Below are positions 9,169-18,754 of a stretch of DNA of 64,000 nt, in pieces (position 1 is the stretch's first letter; each line of letters opens with the position of its first letter). The DNA is taken from contig NZ_CP015243.1 in NCBI RefSeq assembly GCF_001648175.1, positions 1,488,001-1,552,000 of the forward strand. Reading direction: 5' to 3'. This DNA comes from Halotalea alkalilenta. GTDB lineage: Bacteria > Pseudomonadota > Gammaproteobacteria > Pseudomonadales > Halomonadaceae. Below the pieces are notes generated by a model. It made no database searches, was not told the origin of the DNA, and was given only the letters and a program-made list of their open reading frames with translations. A program made the translations under genes and the position numbers.

Positions 9169-10497
9169 TCAGGCAGAAGCATTTTGAGCTTCAGTCTGGA
9201 TAGGCGTCACGGAGAACCCGAGCTGCTTGGCGAGTCGACGCATGGAACGTTGTTTGGTTTCCAGCGCCTGTGCCTCGTAGTACTGGAGTCCGTGTTCGAC
9301 ATAGTCCAATCCTTTGACCATGACGCGCCAGAACAGCGCCGCGAGTTTGCGCGCCAGGGCGATATTGGCGATCAATCCACCTCGGCGACCCGCCATCCGA
9401 CGGTAAAAACCGCCCAGCGCAATGTGTTTGCTGCGGGCGAGGCTGCGGGCCATGACGCAAAACAGGCGCCCAGCACGATTACGCCTGCGCTTGGCCGAGC
9501 GTTGGCGCTTACCGCTCTGATGACTCCCGGGGGCCAGCCCGGCCCAAGCGGTGAAGTGTTTCTCGGTCGGCCACTGGGTCAGGTCGGTTCCCACTTCACC
9601 TATGAGTTGCAGGACGCTGTAGTCCGTATGGGCGGGAAGCACGGTGAGATCATTGCCTCCACACAGAGCCACCAGCATCGGATGCAGGTCATCGATCTGG
9701 GGTGCATTGGCACCGCCTCGCTTGTGCGCCTTGGACGGCGGCGAGGTCGGAGGATCGACGTCGATCGAACGGAGCACCGCTTCGATCTGTTGGTCGCAAG
9801 CCCTGATCAAACGCTGGTAGTGCTCCCAGCTTTCCAGCGCCTGGCGCAACGCGAACAGATGCTCCTCGGCCCAGGTCCCTTGCAGAGAGGCTTTGATCCG
9901 TTCGGCCTTCTGCTGGCGGATCTGCACGTCGCACAAAGCCAGCAGTCGCTCGGGATCGCGTTCACCCTCGAGCATCGACCGGATCACCGCCATGCCGCTG
10001 CGGCCCACCAGGTTGCTGATGACATCGTGCAATTTGATGTTCATCCGCTCCAAGGCCTTCTGCAGATGCTGCACATGCCCTGCGGCCAGCGTGATGTGGT
10101 CCTGGCGCAGTCGCAGGTAATCCTGCAAGCGCCGGATCTCGGCTGGGGGCACGAAGCCTGCCCGCAAGAGTCCGTGCGCGTGCAACGTCGCTCCCCACTG
10201 GCAATCCTTCATATCCGTCTTGCGACCCGGCAGATTGCGGGTGTGCTTACCGTTGACCATCAGCACCTGTAGTTTCGCGGCTTCCAGCACGCTGTACAGG
10301 GGCAGCCAGTAGATCCCCGTGGCCTCCATGGCCACCGACTTCACCTTCTGCGACAACAGCCAGTCGCGTAGCTCATGCAGCTGTGCCGTGAACGTGCCGA
10401 ATACCTTCGGCTCCCCCCCGGCAATCGACACATACATCTGCTCGCTGCCGACATCCACGAAGGCTGCCAATGGATCCAATACCGGTAAGTGGGCCAT
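9169..10497 (-). CDS. IS110-family DEDD transposase/recombinase, copy B
   Basis: Intact 442-residue protein identical to copy A except for Tyr22 in place of His22. The catalytic residues Asp15, Glu58, Asp94, Asp97 and the C-terminal QSG serine are all present. The gene is preceded by the same AGGAG and the same noncoding end. With two intact copies in direct orientation 1.9 kb apart, recombination between them could delete or amplify one IS plus one repeat unit. Confidence 0.93.
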   Translation of the reverse strand: MAHLPVLDPLAAFVDVGSEQMYVSIAGGEPKVFGTFTAQLHELRDWLLSQKVKSVAMEATGIYWLPLYSVLEAAKLQVLMVNGKHTRNLPGRKTDMKDCQWGATLHAHGLLRAGFVPPAEIRRLQDYLRLRQDHITLAAGHVQHLQKALERMNIKLHDVISNLVGRSGMAVIRSMLEGERDPERLLALCDVQIRQQKAERIKASLQGTWAEEHLFALRQALESWEHYQRLIRACDQQIEAVLRSIDVDPPTSPPSKAHKRGGANAPQIDDLHPMLVALCGGNDLTVLPAHTDYSVLQLIGEVGTDLTQWPTEKHFTAWAGLAPGSHQSGKRQRSAKRRRNRAGRLFCVMARSLARSKHIALGGFYRRMAGRRGGLIANIALARKLAALFWRVMVKGLDYVEHGLQYYEAQALETKQRSMRRLAKQLGFSVTPIQTEAQNASA

Positions 10498-10499
10498 CT

Positions 10500-10717
10500 C
10501 ATAGCTCCTGGGAACGGGTCGATGGAGAAGGGGTTACCGCAAGCCCGGTCGTGTTCTGGGAAGACAAATCTTTCCAACGGGAAGCCAGGCTCACCATAAT
10601 GCGCAGCAGCCCACGACCAGAGCCATTCTCACCACCGGGCACCCGGCACCAAAAGACATGCGGCCACGCTGCTTGCGGCAACACAGCCATGCTACTCGGG
10701 TTCAAGGTCCATGCGCA
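10500..10717 (-). ncRNA. Candidate bridge RNA in the 5' end of IS110 copy B
   Basis: Same sequence as in copy A, with the target-guide match at the complement of 10628-10635 and the donor-guide match at the complement of 10570-10576. Because both copies keep identical guides, both would be expected to recognise the same repeat target. The ends are estimated, not mapped. Confidence 0.5.
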
Positions 10718-10741
10718 GTGCCATCGCGATGGCACAGGAGG

Positions 10742-11010
10742 CTCACCACGAACGGATATTGAAGCGTCCTCGTTCCTCGCTCCTCCCCACGAACGGATGT
10801 CGAAGCGTCCTCACCGGTTATCCGAGCATCCTGAGCGAGCGAAGCGAGCCGAAGGACATGAGCGGACCAATAAACCCGTTCGTCCCGAGCGGCGCCCATG
10901 CGCGCCAAGGTCGAGCACCGGCTCGGCAATCAAGGGCGCCAGTCGAGGGATCGTGCGGCGGCGGTTAGGCCGTGGTTCGAGACGCTCGTTCCTCTGGCGT
11001 TCACCACGAA
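10742..11010. repeat. REP-like repeat array, units 3 (right part) and 4
   Basis: After copy B the repeat resumes with caccacgaacgg. A partly duplicated stretch (cgttcctcgctcctccccacgaacgg at about 10768-10793, a target-like site with one changed base) and the GAGCGAGCGAAGCGAG segment follow. Unit 4 begins at 10875 and decays after cgttcctctggcg. About 95 bp of unique sequence separates the array from polB. I see no gene in the 350 bp before polB. Confidence 0.8.
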
Positions 11011-11106
11011 CAGGGTTGGCCACGCTTTTCTTCTTACCTCGCTTGCGCCCGCCGGTGTGCGCAGATCATCTGCGCCGTCCCGGACGATGGCCAGTAGAAT
11101 AGGGGG

Positions 11107-13497
11107 ATGAAACGGATTTCGGGGGTCGCGGCGGTGGAGCTACAGCAGGGGTTCGTGCTGACCCGGCACTGGTACGACACGGCCGAGGGCACTGAGGTCG
11201 AGTTCTGGCTGGCGACCGACGATGGGCCCCGGCGTCTTCGCCTGCCTCGCCAGCAGTGCGTGGCGTTCATTCCCGCGGCGCAGCGCCAGCAGGCGGAGTC
11301 GCTGCTTCACGGCGAGCGTGATGTCGAGCTTCGCGCGCTGGGTCTGCGCGATTTCGACCATCGCCCGATGCTCGGTCTCTATTGCCGGCAGTATCGCCAG
11401 CTGCTGCAACTGGACAAGCGGCTGAGGTCGGCGGGTATCGATGTCTTCGAAGCCGATATCCGCCCGCCGGAGCGCTATCTGATGGAGCGGTTCATCACTG
11501 CGCCGGTCGCGTTCAGCGCTACCCCGGACCCAAGCGGCACACTGGCAGATGCGCAGATGAAGCCGGCGCCGGCCTACCGCCCCCGGCTGCGCTTGGTGTC
11601 GCTCGATATCGAAACCAGCGCGCGTGGCGAGCTCCATTCGATCGCGCTCGAAGGCTGCGGCGAGCGCCAGGTCTACATGCTCGGAGCGCCGAGCGGCAGC
11701 GATGATGCGCTCGATTTCCGGCTCGACTACTGCGACTCCCGTGCAGAGCTTCTGGAGTGCCTGAATCAGTGGCTGGCACGGCATGATCCCGATGCGATCA
11801 TCGGTTGGAACCTGGTCCAGTTCGACCTGCGCGTGCTGCACGAGCATGCCCAGCGCCTGGGAGTGGCGTTGCGGCTTGGTCGCGACGGCTCGGCGATGAC
11901 CTGGCGTGAGCATGCCGGCCGTGGCAGCCACTACTTCGCCGGCGCCGCCGGGCGTCTGATCATCGACGGCATCGAGGCGCTGCGCTCCGCTACCTGGAGC
12001 TTCGCCTCGTTCAGCCTCGAACACGTCGCGCAGACGCTGCTCGGCGAGGGCAAGGCGATCGACACCCCGTATCAGCGCTTGGATGAGATCCAGCGGATGT
12101 TCGCCGAGGACAAGCCCGCACTGGCGCGCTACAACCTCAAGGACTGCGAGCTGGTGACGCGGATCTTCGCCGCTACCGAGCTTCTGACCTTCCTGCTCGA
12201 GCGCGCCACGGTCACCGGCCTTGAAGCCGACCGCAGCGGCGGTTCGGTCGCCGCTTTCTCCCATCTCTACATACCTTTGATGCACCGCCAGGGCTTCGTG
12301 GCGCCGAATCTGGGCCAGCGGCCGCCGGAGGCGAGCCCCGGCGGTTTCGTGATGGACTCGCGCCCCGGGCTCTACGACTCGGTGCTGGTGCTCGACTACA
12401 AGAGCCTGTATCCGTCGATCATCCGGACCTTTTTGATCGATCCAGTGGGGCTGATCGAAGGCCTGCGGCATCCGGATGACGGCGAATCGGTCCCTGGCTT
12501 TCGCGGGGCGCGATTCTCGCGGACCCGGCACTGCTTGCCGTCGATCGTGGCGCGGGTCTGGCAGGGCCGTGAAGCGGCCAAGCGCGAAGGCAACCAGCCG
12601 CTCGCGCAGGCGCTGAAGATCATCATGAACGCCTTCTATGGCGTGCTCGGCTCCAGCGGTTGTCGCTTCTACGACCCGCGCCTGGCGTCGTCGATCACCC
12701 TGCGCGGTCACGAGATCATGCGGCGCACGCGCGAATTGATCGAGGCCGAGGGCCATGTGGTGATCTATGGCGACACCGACTCCACCTTCGTGTGGCTCAA
12801 GCGCGCACATGCATGGGAGGAGGCCGAGCGTATCGGCCAGGCGCTGGTGCGGCGGGTCAACCTGTGGTGGCGCGAGCGGCTGAAGCGTGAGTACGATCTG
12901 GACAGCGCGCTCGAACTGCAGTTCGAGACCCATTTCAGCCGTTTTTTGATGCCGACCATCCGGGGGGCGGAGGAGGGGAGCAAGAAGCGCTACGCTGGCT
13001 TGGCGATGCGCGCGGATGGCAGTGAGGAAATGGTGTTCAAGGGGCTTGAAACCGTGCGCAGCGACTGGTCGCCGTTGGCCCAGCAGTTCCAGCAGGCGCT
13101 CTATCAGCGTATCTTCCACCGCCAGCCCTACCAGCAGTACGTGCGTGACTTCGTGCGTCGCACGTTGGCCGGTGAGCTCGATGAGCTGCTGGTCTATCGC
13201 AAGCGGCTGCGCCGCAGGCTGGACGACTACCAGCGCAACGTACCGCCCCACGTGCGCGCGGCGCGTATCGCCGACGAGTACAACGACCAGCAGGGCCGGC
13301 CGCGCCAGTACCAGCGCGGCGGCTGGATCAGCTACGTGATCACGGTCGCAGGGCCGGAGCCTTTGGAGGTCCGGCGTGCGGCGATCGATTACGACCACTA
13401 TCTTTCACGCCAGTTGCAGCCGGTGGCGGACGCCATCCTGCCGTTCGTGCAGGATGATTTCGCCTCGCTCATCGATCGGCAGCTCGGTTTGTTCTGA
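11107..13497 (+). CDS. polB: DNA polymerase II (family B)
   Basis: 796 residues (E. coli Pol II has 783). The 3'-5' exonuclease motifs are visible as SLDIETS (Exo I), GWNLVQFDL (Exo II) and YNLKDCELV (Exo III). The polymerase motifs are [10 protein letters not shown] (A), [15 protein letters not shown] (B) and YGDTDST (C). In E. coli the enzyme works in damage tolerance and replication restart and is SOS-induced. I do not see a CTG-N10-CAG SOS box in the 100 bp upstream, so its control may differ here. The gene directly follows the IS/repeat array and starts after a GGGGG run. Confidence 0.95.
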   Translation: MKRISGVAAVELQQGFVLTRHWYDTAEGTEVEFWLATDDGPRRLRLPRQQCVAFIPAAQRQQAESLLHGERDVELRALGLRDFDHRPMLGLYCRQYRQLLQLDKRLRSAGIDVFEADIRPPERYLMERFITAPVAFSATPDPSGTLADAQMKPAPAYRPRLRLVSLDIETSARGELHSIALEGCGERQVYMLGAPSGSDDALDFRLDYCDSRAELLECLNQWLARHDPDAIIGWNLVQFDLRVLHEHAQRLGVALRLGRDGSAMTWREHAGRGSHYFAGAAGRLIIDGIEALRSATWSFASFSLEHVAQTLLGEGKAIDTPYQRLDEIQRMFAEDKPALARYNLKDCELVTRIFAATELLTFLLERATVTGLEADRSGGSVAAFSHLYIPLMHRQGFVAPNLGQRPPEASPGGFVMDSRPGLYDSVLVLDYKSLYPSIIRTFLIDPVGLIEGLRHPDDGESVPGFRGARFSRTRHCLPSIVARVWQGREAAKREGNQPLAQALKIIMNAFYGVLGSSGCRFYDPRLASSITLRGHEIMRRTRELIEAEGHVVIYGDTDSTFVWLKRAHAWEEAERIGQALVRRVNLWWRERLKREYDLDSALELQFETHFSRFLMPTIRGAEEGSKKRYAGLAMRADGSEEMVFKGLETVRSDWSPLAQQFQQALYQRIFHRQPYQQYVRDFVRRTLAGELDELLVYRKRLRRRLDDYQRNVPPHVRAARIADEYNDQQGRPRQYQRGGWISYVITVAGPEPLEVRRAAIDYDHYLSRQLQPVADAILPFVQDDFASLIDRQLGLF

Positions 13498-13578
13498 GCG
13501 CGCTGCGTCCGTGGCCACAGCGTGATGACGCGAGTTCGAACGTTCACCCCGACAAAGAACGCCAATGGGAGAAGTGCG

Positions 13579-13986
13579 ATGCCCTCAGTTGACCTGCGCC
13601 GATTGCTTGGCCCCATCGTGCTCCTTACGGCGATTGCCCTCAGCGCTTGCAGCTCGAAAACGGCCGACCCCTATCCGGCCGTGCCCCAGCCTTCCGCAGC
13701 CGATACGCAGGCGTGGGTCGGTCGCTGGAATGGCCCCGAGGGTACCTTTCTCGAGCTCTTTCCCAGCGGCGAGCCGGACCAGATGCGTATGACGCTGAAG
13801 GATAACCTCGACAGCCAAGCCGACTATCGGGTCGAGATCCAGGGCCAGACGCTGCGCTTTTTGCGCCACGGCGTGCTCGAAACGATCCGCCCGGGCAGCG
13901 GCGCCGAGACCGGCTTCAAATGGCTGGCCGACAAGCAGGACTGCCTGATCGTGGTGCCGGAAGAAGAGGGCTACTGCCGCGACTAA
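13579..13986 (+). CDS. Small lipoprotein of unknown function
   Basis: 135 residues. A type II signal peptide (RR, then a hydrophobic stretch LLGPIVLLTAIALSAC) ends in the lipobox LSAC, so the mature protein starts with a lipidated Cys followed by SSK. The rest (WVGRWNGPEGTFLELFP ... YRVEIQGQTLRFLRHG) reads like a small beta-rich domain with two Cys near the C terminus (DCLIV and GYCRD) that could form a disulfide. The start is the ATG after GGGAGAA. An upstream in-frame ATG at 13522 would add 19 residues and hide the signal peptide. I do not recognise the family. Confidence 0.75.
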   Translation: MPSVDLRRLLGPIVLLTAIALSACSSKTADPYPAVPQPSAADTQAWVGRWNGPEGTFLELFPSGEPDQMRMTLKDNLDSQADYRVEIQGQTLRFLRHGVLETIRPGSGAETGFKWLADKQDCLIVVPEEEGYCRD

Positions 13987-14094
13987 GCGCGTCGGCCGGC
14001 CGTACCCTGGCGCTGCTTGCGCCCGATTCCATCCGCCTGGTTGGCTATGCTGGTGACGGCGACGCTAAAGCCGCACTGGTAGGAGAAACGTCGA

Positions 14095-14988
14095 ATGAAG
14101 CCGTCGAGCAGTTCCTCGAGCCTGCGTGTCAGGCTGTTCCATATCGTCTTCGAATCCGATTCCCGGCCCGCCAGGGCGTTCGATATAGCGGTGATCAGCG
14201 CCATCGTGCTCAGCGTATTGACGATCATGCTCGATACGGTCGCCTCGCTGCATGAACGCTACGGCGTGCTGTTCTTCTGGCTCGAGTGGGGATTCACGCT
14301 GCTGTTCACCTTCGAGTATCTGCTGCGGATCTACTGCCTGGATCGGCCGAAGAACTACGTATTCAGCTTCTGGGGGCTGATCGACCTGGCCGCGCTGCTG
14401 CCCAGCTGGCTGAGCCTGGTGTTGCCCGGCGGACAGGCGCTGCTGGTGATCCGCTTCCTTCGTATTCTCAGGATATTCCGGGTGCTCAGGCTCACGCGCT
14501 TCGTCAACGAAGGCCAGCTGCTCCAGGGAGCCCTGCTGCGCAGCCGGCACAAGATCCTGTTGTTCCTCTTCACCGTGCTCTCGCTGGTGTCGATCTTCGG
14601 TTCGATCATCTTCCTGGTGGAGCCGGCCAGCGCGGGATTCACCAGCATTCCGCGCTCGATCTACTGGGCGGTGGTGACGCTGACCACGGTCGGCTACGGC
14701 GACATCTCACCGGTCACTCCGCTCGGCCAGGTCATCTCCTCGCTGGTGATGGTGCTGGGCTATTCGATCCTCGCCGTGCCCACCGGGGTGTTCTCCGCCG
14801 AAGTGATGCGCTCGATCCACTTCGAGCGCTACTCAGACGAGGTCTGTCCGGGCTGTGGGCATGAAAAGCACGAAGCCGATGCGCGCTTCTGCAAGCTGTG
14901 CGGCACCTGGCTGGATGAGAACGCCCCCGACCCGAGGTCCGGTGGCGATGCGGCGAAAGTGCCTGGGTCGAACGTGTCGGCCGGATAG
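14095..14988 (+). CDS. Voltage-gated-type potassium channel with C-terminal zinc ribbon
   Basis: 297 residues. Four S1-S4-like hydrophobic segments (residues about 20-130) include an S4-like helix with repeated Arg (IRFLRILRIFRVLRLTRF). The pore module S5-P-S6 has the K+ selectivity filter TTVGYGD. After S6 a short linker leads to two CxxC pairs (CPGCG ... CKLCG), a zinc-ribbon-like knuckle. The protein should sit in the inner membrane as a tetramer and conduct K+. The zinc-ribbon tail is seen in some bacterial Kv-like channels, and its role is not known to me. The ribosome binding site AGGAGAA precedes the ATG. Confidence 0.88.
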   Translation: MKPSSSSSSLRVRLFHIVFESDSRPARAFDIAVISAIVLSVLTIMLDTVASLHERYGVLFFWLEWGFTLLFTFEYLLRIYCLDRPKNYVFSFWGLIDLAALLPSWLSLVLPGGQALLVIRFLRILRIFRVLRLTRFVNEGQLLQGALLRSRHKILLFLFTVLSLVSIFGSIIFLVEPASAGFTSIPRSIYWAVVTLTTVGYGDISPVTPLGQVISSLVMVLGYSILAVPTGVFSAEVMRSIHFERYSDEVCPGCGHEKHEADARFCKLCGTWLDENAPDPRSGGDAAKVPGSNVSAG

Positions 14989-15063
14989 GCACTATGCTTG
15001 AAGGCATGAGGCCGGGTCTCTGCATGCCGGCCGTTTCATTTAGCTGATTGAGGAGGCGACGCC

Positions 15064-16113
15064 ATGAGCGCCACTTCACATCGCCACGCCTTCATCCCGC
15101 CCTACCTGCTGTCGCAGATCGTCGACCACGGCAGCGTGCGCCAGCGCTCGTGCGCGTCGAGCACGCTGGTCCACGTGCGCAGCCTGCTCGCCAATCCGCT
15201 GCCGGCGCAGGCCACCGGGCGAACGGGTGAAACCCGGGCGGCGGCATCGATGATGCCGGATCGAAGCATCTTCGACGCCCGGCAGCGCATGGAGCTGCCC
15301 GGCGAGCTGGCGCGTGCCGAAGGCCGGCCGCCCAGCGACGATCCGGCGGTCGACGAGGCCTATGACCATCTCGGCATGACGCATGCGTTCTTCGCCCAAA
15401 CCCTGGGCCGCGATTCGATCGACGGCGATGGCATGGCGCTGCTCGGTACGGTGCACTATGGCCAGGACTACCAGAACGCCTTCTGGAATGGGCGGCAGAT
15501 GGTATTCGGCGATGGTGATGGCGAGCTGTTCAACCGCTTCACCATCGCCCTCGACGTCGTCGCCCACGAACTCTCCCATGGGGTGATCGAGCACGAGGCG
15601 GCGCTGGTCTACGCCAACCAGTCCGGTGCGCTCAACGAATCCATCGCCGATGTCTTCGGCATCCTCGCCAAGCAGTTCCATCTCGGCCAGAGCGTCACCG
15701 AATCCGACTGGATCATCGGCGCCGGCCTTTTCACCACGCGGATCGAGGGGCGTGGCCTACGCTCGATGGCCGAGCCGGGCAGCGCCTACGACGATCCGCT
15801 GATCGGGCGCGATCCGCAGCCCGGGCACATGCGCGAGTTCGTCGTCACCCGAGAGGACAACGGCGGCGTGCATATCAATTCCGGCATCCCCAACCGCGCC
15901 TTCCAACTGGCGGCGGTGGCGATCGGCGGTCTCGCCTGGGAAACGGTCGGCCCGGTGTGGTACGACACCCTGTGCGATCGCCGGCTGGCCAACGACGCCG
16001 ACTTCGACGCCTTCGCTCGACTCACCATCGAGCACGCCGAGGGCCGCTTCGGCGCAGGGAGCTTCGAGGCGCGCGCGGTCGACGACGCCTGGCGCGGCGT
16101 TGGCGTGTTCTGA
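15064..16113 (+). CDS. Protealysin-like M4 metalloprotease
   Basis: 349 residues. There is no signal peptide. The N-terminal 50 residues hold the short protealysin-type propeptide with the IPPYLL motif. The zinc site is His168-Glu169-Leu-Ser-His172 with Glu192 (ALNESIAD) as third ligand, and the catalytic His region is NGGVHINSGIPN. Protealysins are intracellularly made thermolysin-like proteases that mature by removing the propeptide and act in invasion or competition in some bacteria. The ribosome binding site GAGGAGG is strong. The next gene encodes an emfourin-type inhibitor, the known companion. Confidence 0.92.
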   Translation: MSATSHRHAFIPPYLLSQIVDHGSVRQRSCASSTLVHVRSLLANPLPAQATGRTGETRAAASMMPDRSIFDARQRMELPGELARAEGRPPSDDPAVDEAYDHLGMTHAFFAQTLGRDSIDGDGMALLGTVHYGQDYQNAFWNGRQMVFGDGDGELFNRFTIALDVVAHELSHGVIEHEAALVYANQSGALNESIADVFGILAKQFHLGQSVTESDWIIGAGLFTTRIEGRGLRSMAEPGSAYDDPLIGRDPQPGHMREFVVTREDNGGVHINSGIPNRAFQLAAVAIGGLAWETVGPVWYDTLCDRRLANDADFDAFARLTIEHAEGRFGAGSFEARAVDDAWRGVGVF

Positions 16114-16163
16114 ACGGCTCGGGTAGTTGCCACTTCGGATGCCACTGAGAGAGGAGGATGACC

Positions 16164-16484
16164 ATGAAGGGTTCGTTCGATTTCGATCGCTACAGCGTGG
16201 TGCGGATCTCCCGCCAGGGCGGGCTGGCCGCGATCAAGGCCCTGTCGCGACCGCGGCTTCTGCGTCTGTCCGATGGTGACGAAGCGCTCCGCCAGCGGCT
16301 GGGCGAAATGCTCGAGCGCTGCGCGCAGGAGAGCTCGGAAGACGCCGGGCGCAGCGACCAGCGCTACTTTCGCATCGAACTGCGCGGTGCATCCGAGCGT
16401 GCGGACGATGAGACCGTGCTCGACGTGCCCGAGGAGCGCGCCCCCGAGGTGCTGCTGCGCTGGTGGCGGGGAGAGGAGCCTTAG
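16164..16484 (+). CDS. Emfourin-like protease inhibitor
   Basis: 106 residues and no signal peptide. The N-terminal strand with YSVVRISRQGGLAAI and the RYFRIELRG segment fit emfourin, the small inhibitor encoded after protealysin in Serratia. I assign it mainly from this resemblance plus the position 50 bp behind the M4 protease gene on the same strand. Two ATGs are possible (16158 and 16164). GAGGAGG ends at 16157, so the second has the proper spacing. The protein would bind and silence the protease in the cytosol until release. Confidence would fall if the neighbour were not an M4 protease. Confidence 0.72.
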   Translation: MKGSFDFDRYSVVRISRQGGLAAIKALSRPRLLRLSDGDEALRQRLGEMLERCAQESSEDAGRSDQRYFRIELRGASERADDETVLDVPEERAPEVLLRWWRGEEP

Positions 16485-16913
16485 TCTCCATTTCGGTTCG
16501 TCTCGAACGAGCATTCCGCGCCGAGTTCGACCAGCTGCCGGGCGCGAGGGGCAGCTGGGCCTTGCGCCAGGCGAAGGAGAGATCGCGCCTGCTGTAGACG
16601 CCGAGGTCGTGGGAAGGGTAGCGAGCAGTGAGTGCGGCGTGCTCTACCTCAGTCGCATCGGGCCGGAGGAGGTCAACGGTTTTCATTCCGGCTGGAAGTT
16701 CTCCGGGCTCGGCGGCGGCGAGCAGGGCTATGCGACCTACGTACGCAACAAGACGGTGTATCTCGATTGCGGCGGCTAAGACGCTGGTGCCTTTTTCCTG
16801 CATGCCCGGGGTGTTCAGCCCCGGGCATCGTCGTATCAGGATGCGCAAGACTTGCCCACCGGGCCTTCGACTTGGATCATGAAGCCTGCAACCCGCCTTC
16901 AGGAGAGGATCCA
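16485..16913 (+). other. 430-bp gap with an unassigned open segment and a GC-rich hairpin
   Basis: Between emfourin and pncC there is an open segment ending at 16779 whose last 55 residues look protein-like (CGVLYLSRIGPEEV, FHSGWKFSGLGGG, YATYVRNKTVYLDCGG). The only start I can propose is a GTG at 16609 without a ribosome binding site, so it may be the tail of a decayed gene. The SGWKF context recalls small DUF2185/Imm33-type proteins, but the match is too weak to name it. At 16802-16828 a 10-bp GC stem with a 7-nt loop follows, without a T tract. Confidence 0.35.
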
Positions 16914-17420
16914 ATGGCCGATCTACCTAGTCAGGAGGCGTTGCTGGCGCTCGCCGAGCGCGTCGGTCGCCTGGCGCAGCGCCGTGGCCTGCGGCTCACC
17001 ACCGCGGAGTCCTGCACCGGCGGTGGCGTAGCGCAGCTGATCACCGCGATCAGCGGTAGTTCCGAATGGTTCGAGAGCGGCTACGTCACCTATTCGAACG
17101 CCGCCAAGCAGCGGATGCTGGGGGTCGCCGCCGGCACCCTCGAGCGCTATGGCGCGGTCAGCGCCGAAGTCGTGCGCGAAATGGTCGCCGGCGCCTGCCG
17201 CGACAGCGGTGCGGCGCTGGGCGTGGCGATCAGCGGCGTCGCCGGGCCGGGCGGAGGCAGCGTGGAGAAGCCTGTGGGCACGGTGTGGTTCGGCTGGGGC
17301 GACACGGCCGCGCAGGAGGCCGAGCTCCATCGTCTCGACGGTGACCGGGCAGCGGTTCGCTTGCAGGCAGTGGCGCTCGCGATGGAGGGTCTGGCGGCTC
17401 GGCTGGCGGCGCGCGGGTAG
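16914..17420 (+). CDS. pncC: Nicotinamide-nucleotide amidase PncC (CinA C-terminal domain)
   Basis: 168 residues, the stand-alone form of the CinA C-terminal domain. TAESCTGGGVAQ carries the catalytic Ser of the amidase, and GVAISGVAGPGGGSVEKPVGTVWFGW is the second conserved block. The enzyme converts NMN to nicotinate mononucleotide plus ammonia in pyridine nucleotide recycling. AGGAGAGG precedes the ATG. It lies immediately upstream of recA, as in many proteobacteria. The SOS promoter sits between them, so recA has its own start of transcription. Confidence 0.95.
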   Translation: MADLPSQEALLALAERVGRLAQRRGLRLTTAESCTGGGVAQLITAISGSSEWFESGYVTYSNAAKQRMLGVAAGTLERYGAVSAEVVREMVAGACRDSGAALGVAISGVAGPGGGSVEKPVGTVWFGWGDTAAQEAELHRLDGDRAAVRLQAVALAMEGLAARLAARG

Positions 17421-17446
17421 GCGTAGCGAGCGTTTAGAGAATCGGC

Positions 17447-17469
17447 TATAATGCTGTATATATGAACAG
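17447..17469 (+). promoter_or_regulatory. recA promoter -10 and LexA (SOS) box
   Basis: TATAAT at 17447-17452 is a perfect -10. The SOS box CTGTATATATGAACAG at 17454-17469 begins 2 bp downstream of it and fits the gammaproteobacterial consensus CTG-N10-CAG. LexA bound here would block promoter opening. The -35 (TAGCGA, 17 bp upstream of the -10) is weak. The recA start lies about 90 bp further down. Confidence 0.92.
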
Positions 17470-17558
17470 ATCGTCGGCGGCCTCCAACGTCGGTGCATCT
17501 TCGTCCATCGGGGCGCTGGCCCCGGCTCCAACGGCAAACAGGATCGGGACAACCTTCA

Positions 17559-18626
<1,068 letters not shown>

Positions 18627-18674
18627 CCCAGCGCGTGGCGCCGTGCGCGGCGCAGGCGGTGGTGCTTCTCCCTC

Positions 18675-18704
18675 CCGGGGCCCTGATGGGCCCCGGATCT
18701 TTTT
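18675..18704 (+). terminator. Hairpin terminator/attenuator between recA and recX
   Basis: CCGGGGCCC and GGGCCCCGG form a perfect 9-bp stem with a TGAT loop, followed by ATCTTTTT. Between recA and recX such a terminator usually lets only part of transcription through, which keeps RecX lower than RecA. The leakiness here is inferred. Confidence 0.82.
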
Positions 18705-18754
18705 CCGCTGCGGCGCGGTCATTGGCCAGCTGTGCGCCGCCCCGAGGAGCCCGA

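Larger units (their letters stand above)
9083..10741 (-). mobile_element. IS110-family insertion sequence, copy B
   Basis: This is the second copy, 1910 bp further on, in the same orientation and at the same position of the next repeat unit. The core CT stands at 9081-9082 and 10742-10743. The flanks cctcgctcct and caccacgaacgg are the same as for copy A. Only about six base differences were seen against copy A over 1.66 kb, so one copy probably arose from the other or by an unequal exchange in the repeat array. Confidence 0.88.

Noticed and set aside
6840..11010. CRISPR array
   Set aside because: The repeats are about 205 bp with irregular palindromic parts and no regular spacers, and there are no cas genes.
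11140..13398. 752-codon open frame on the strand opposite polB
   Set aside because: Typical antisense frame in GC-rich coding DNA. The composition is low in family-like motifs and the plus strand encodes a complete DNA polymerase II.
16234..16914. 226-codon minus-strand frame over emfourin and the gap
   Set aside because: Overlaps the whole emfourin gene in antisense and shows no family match.
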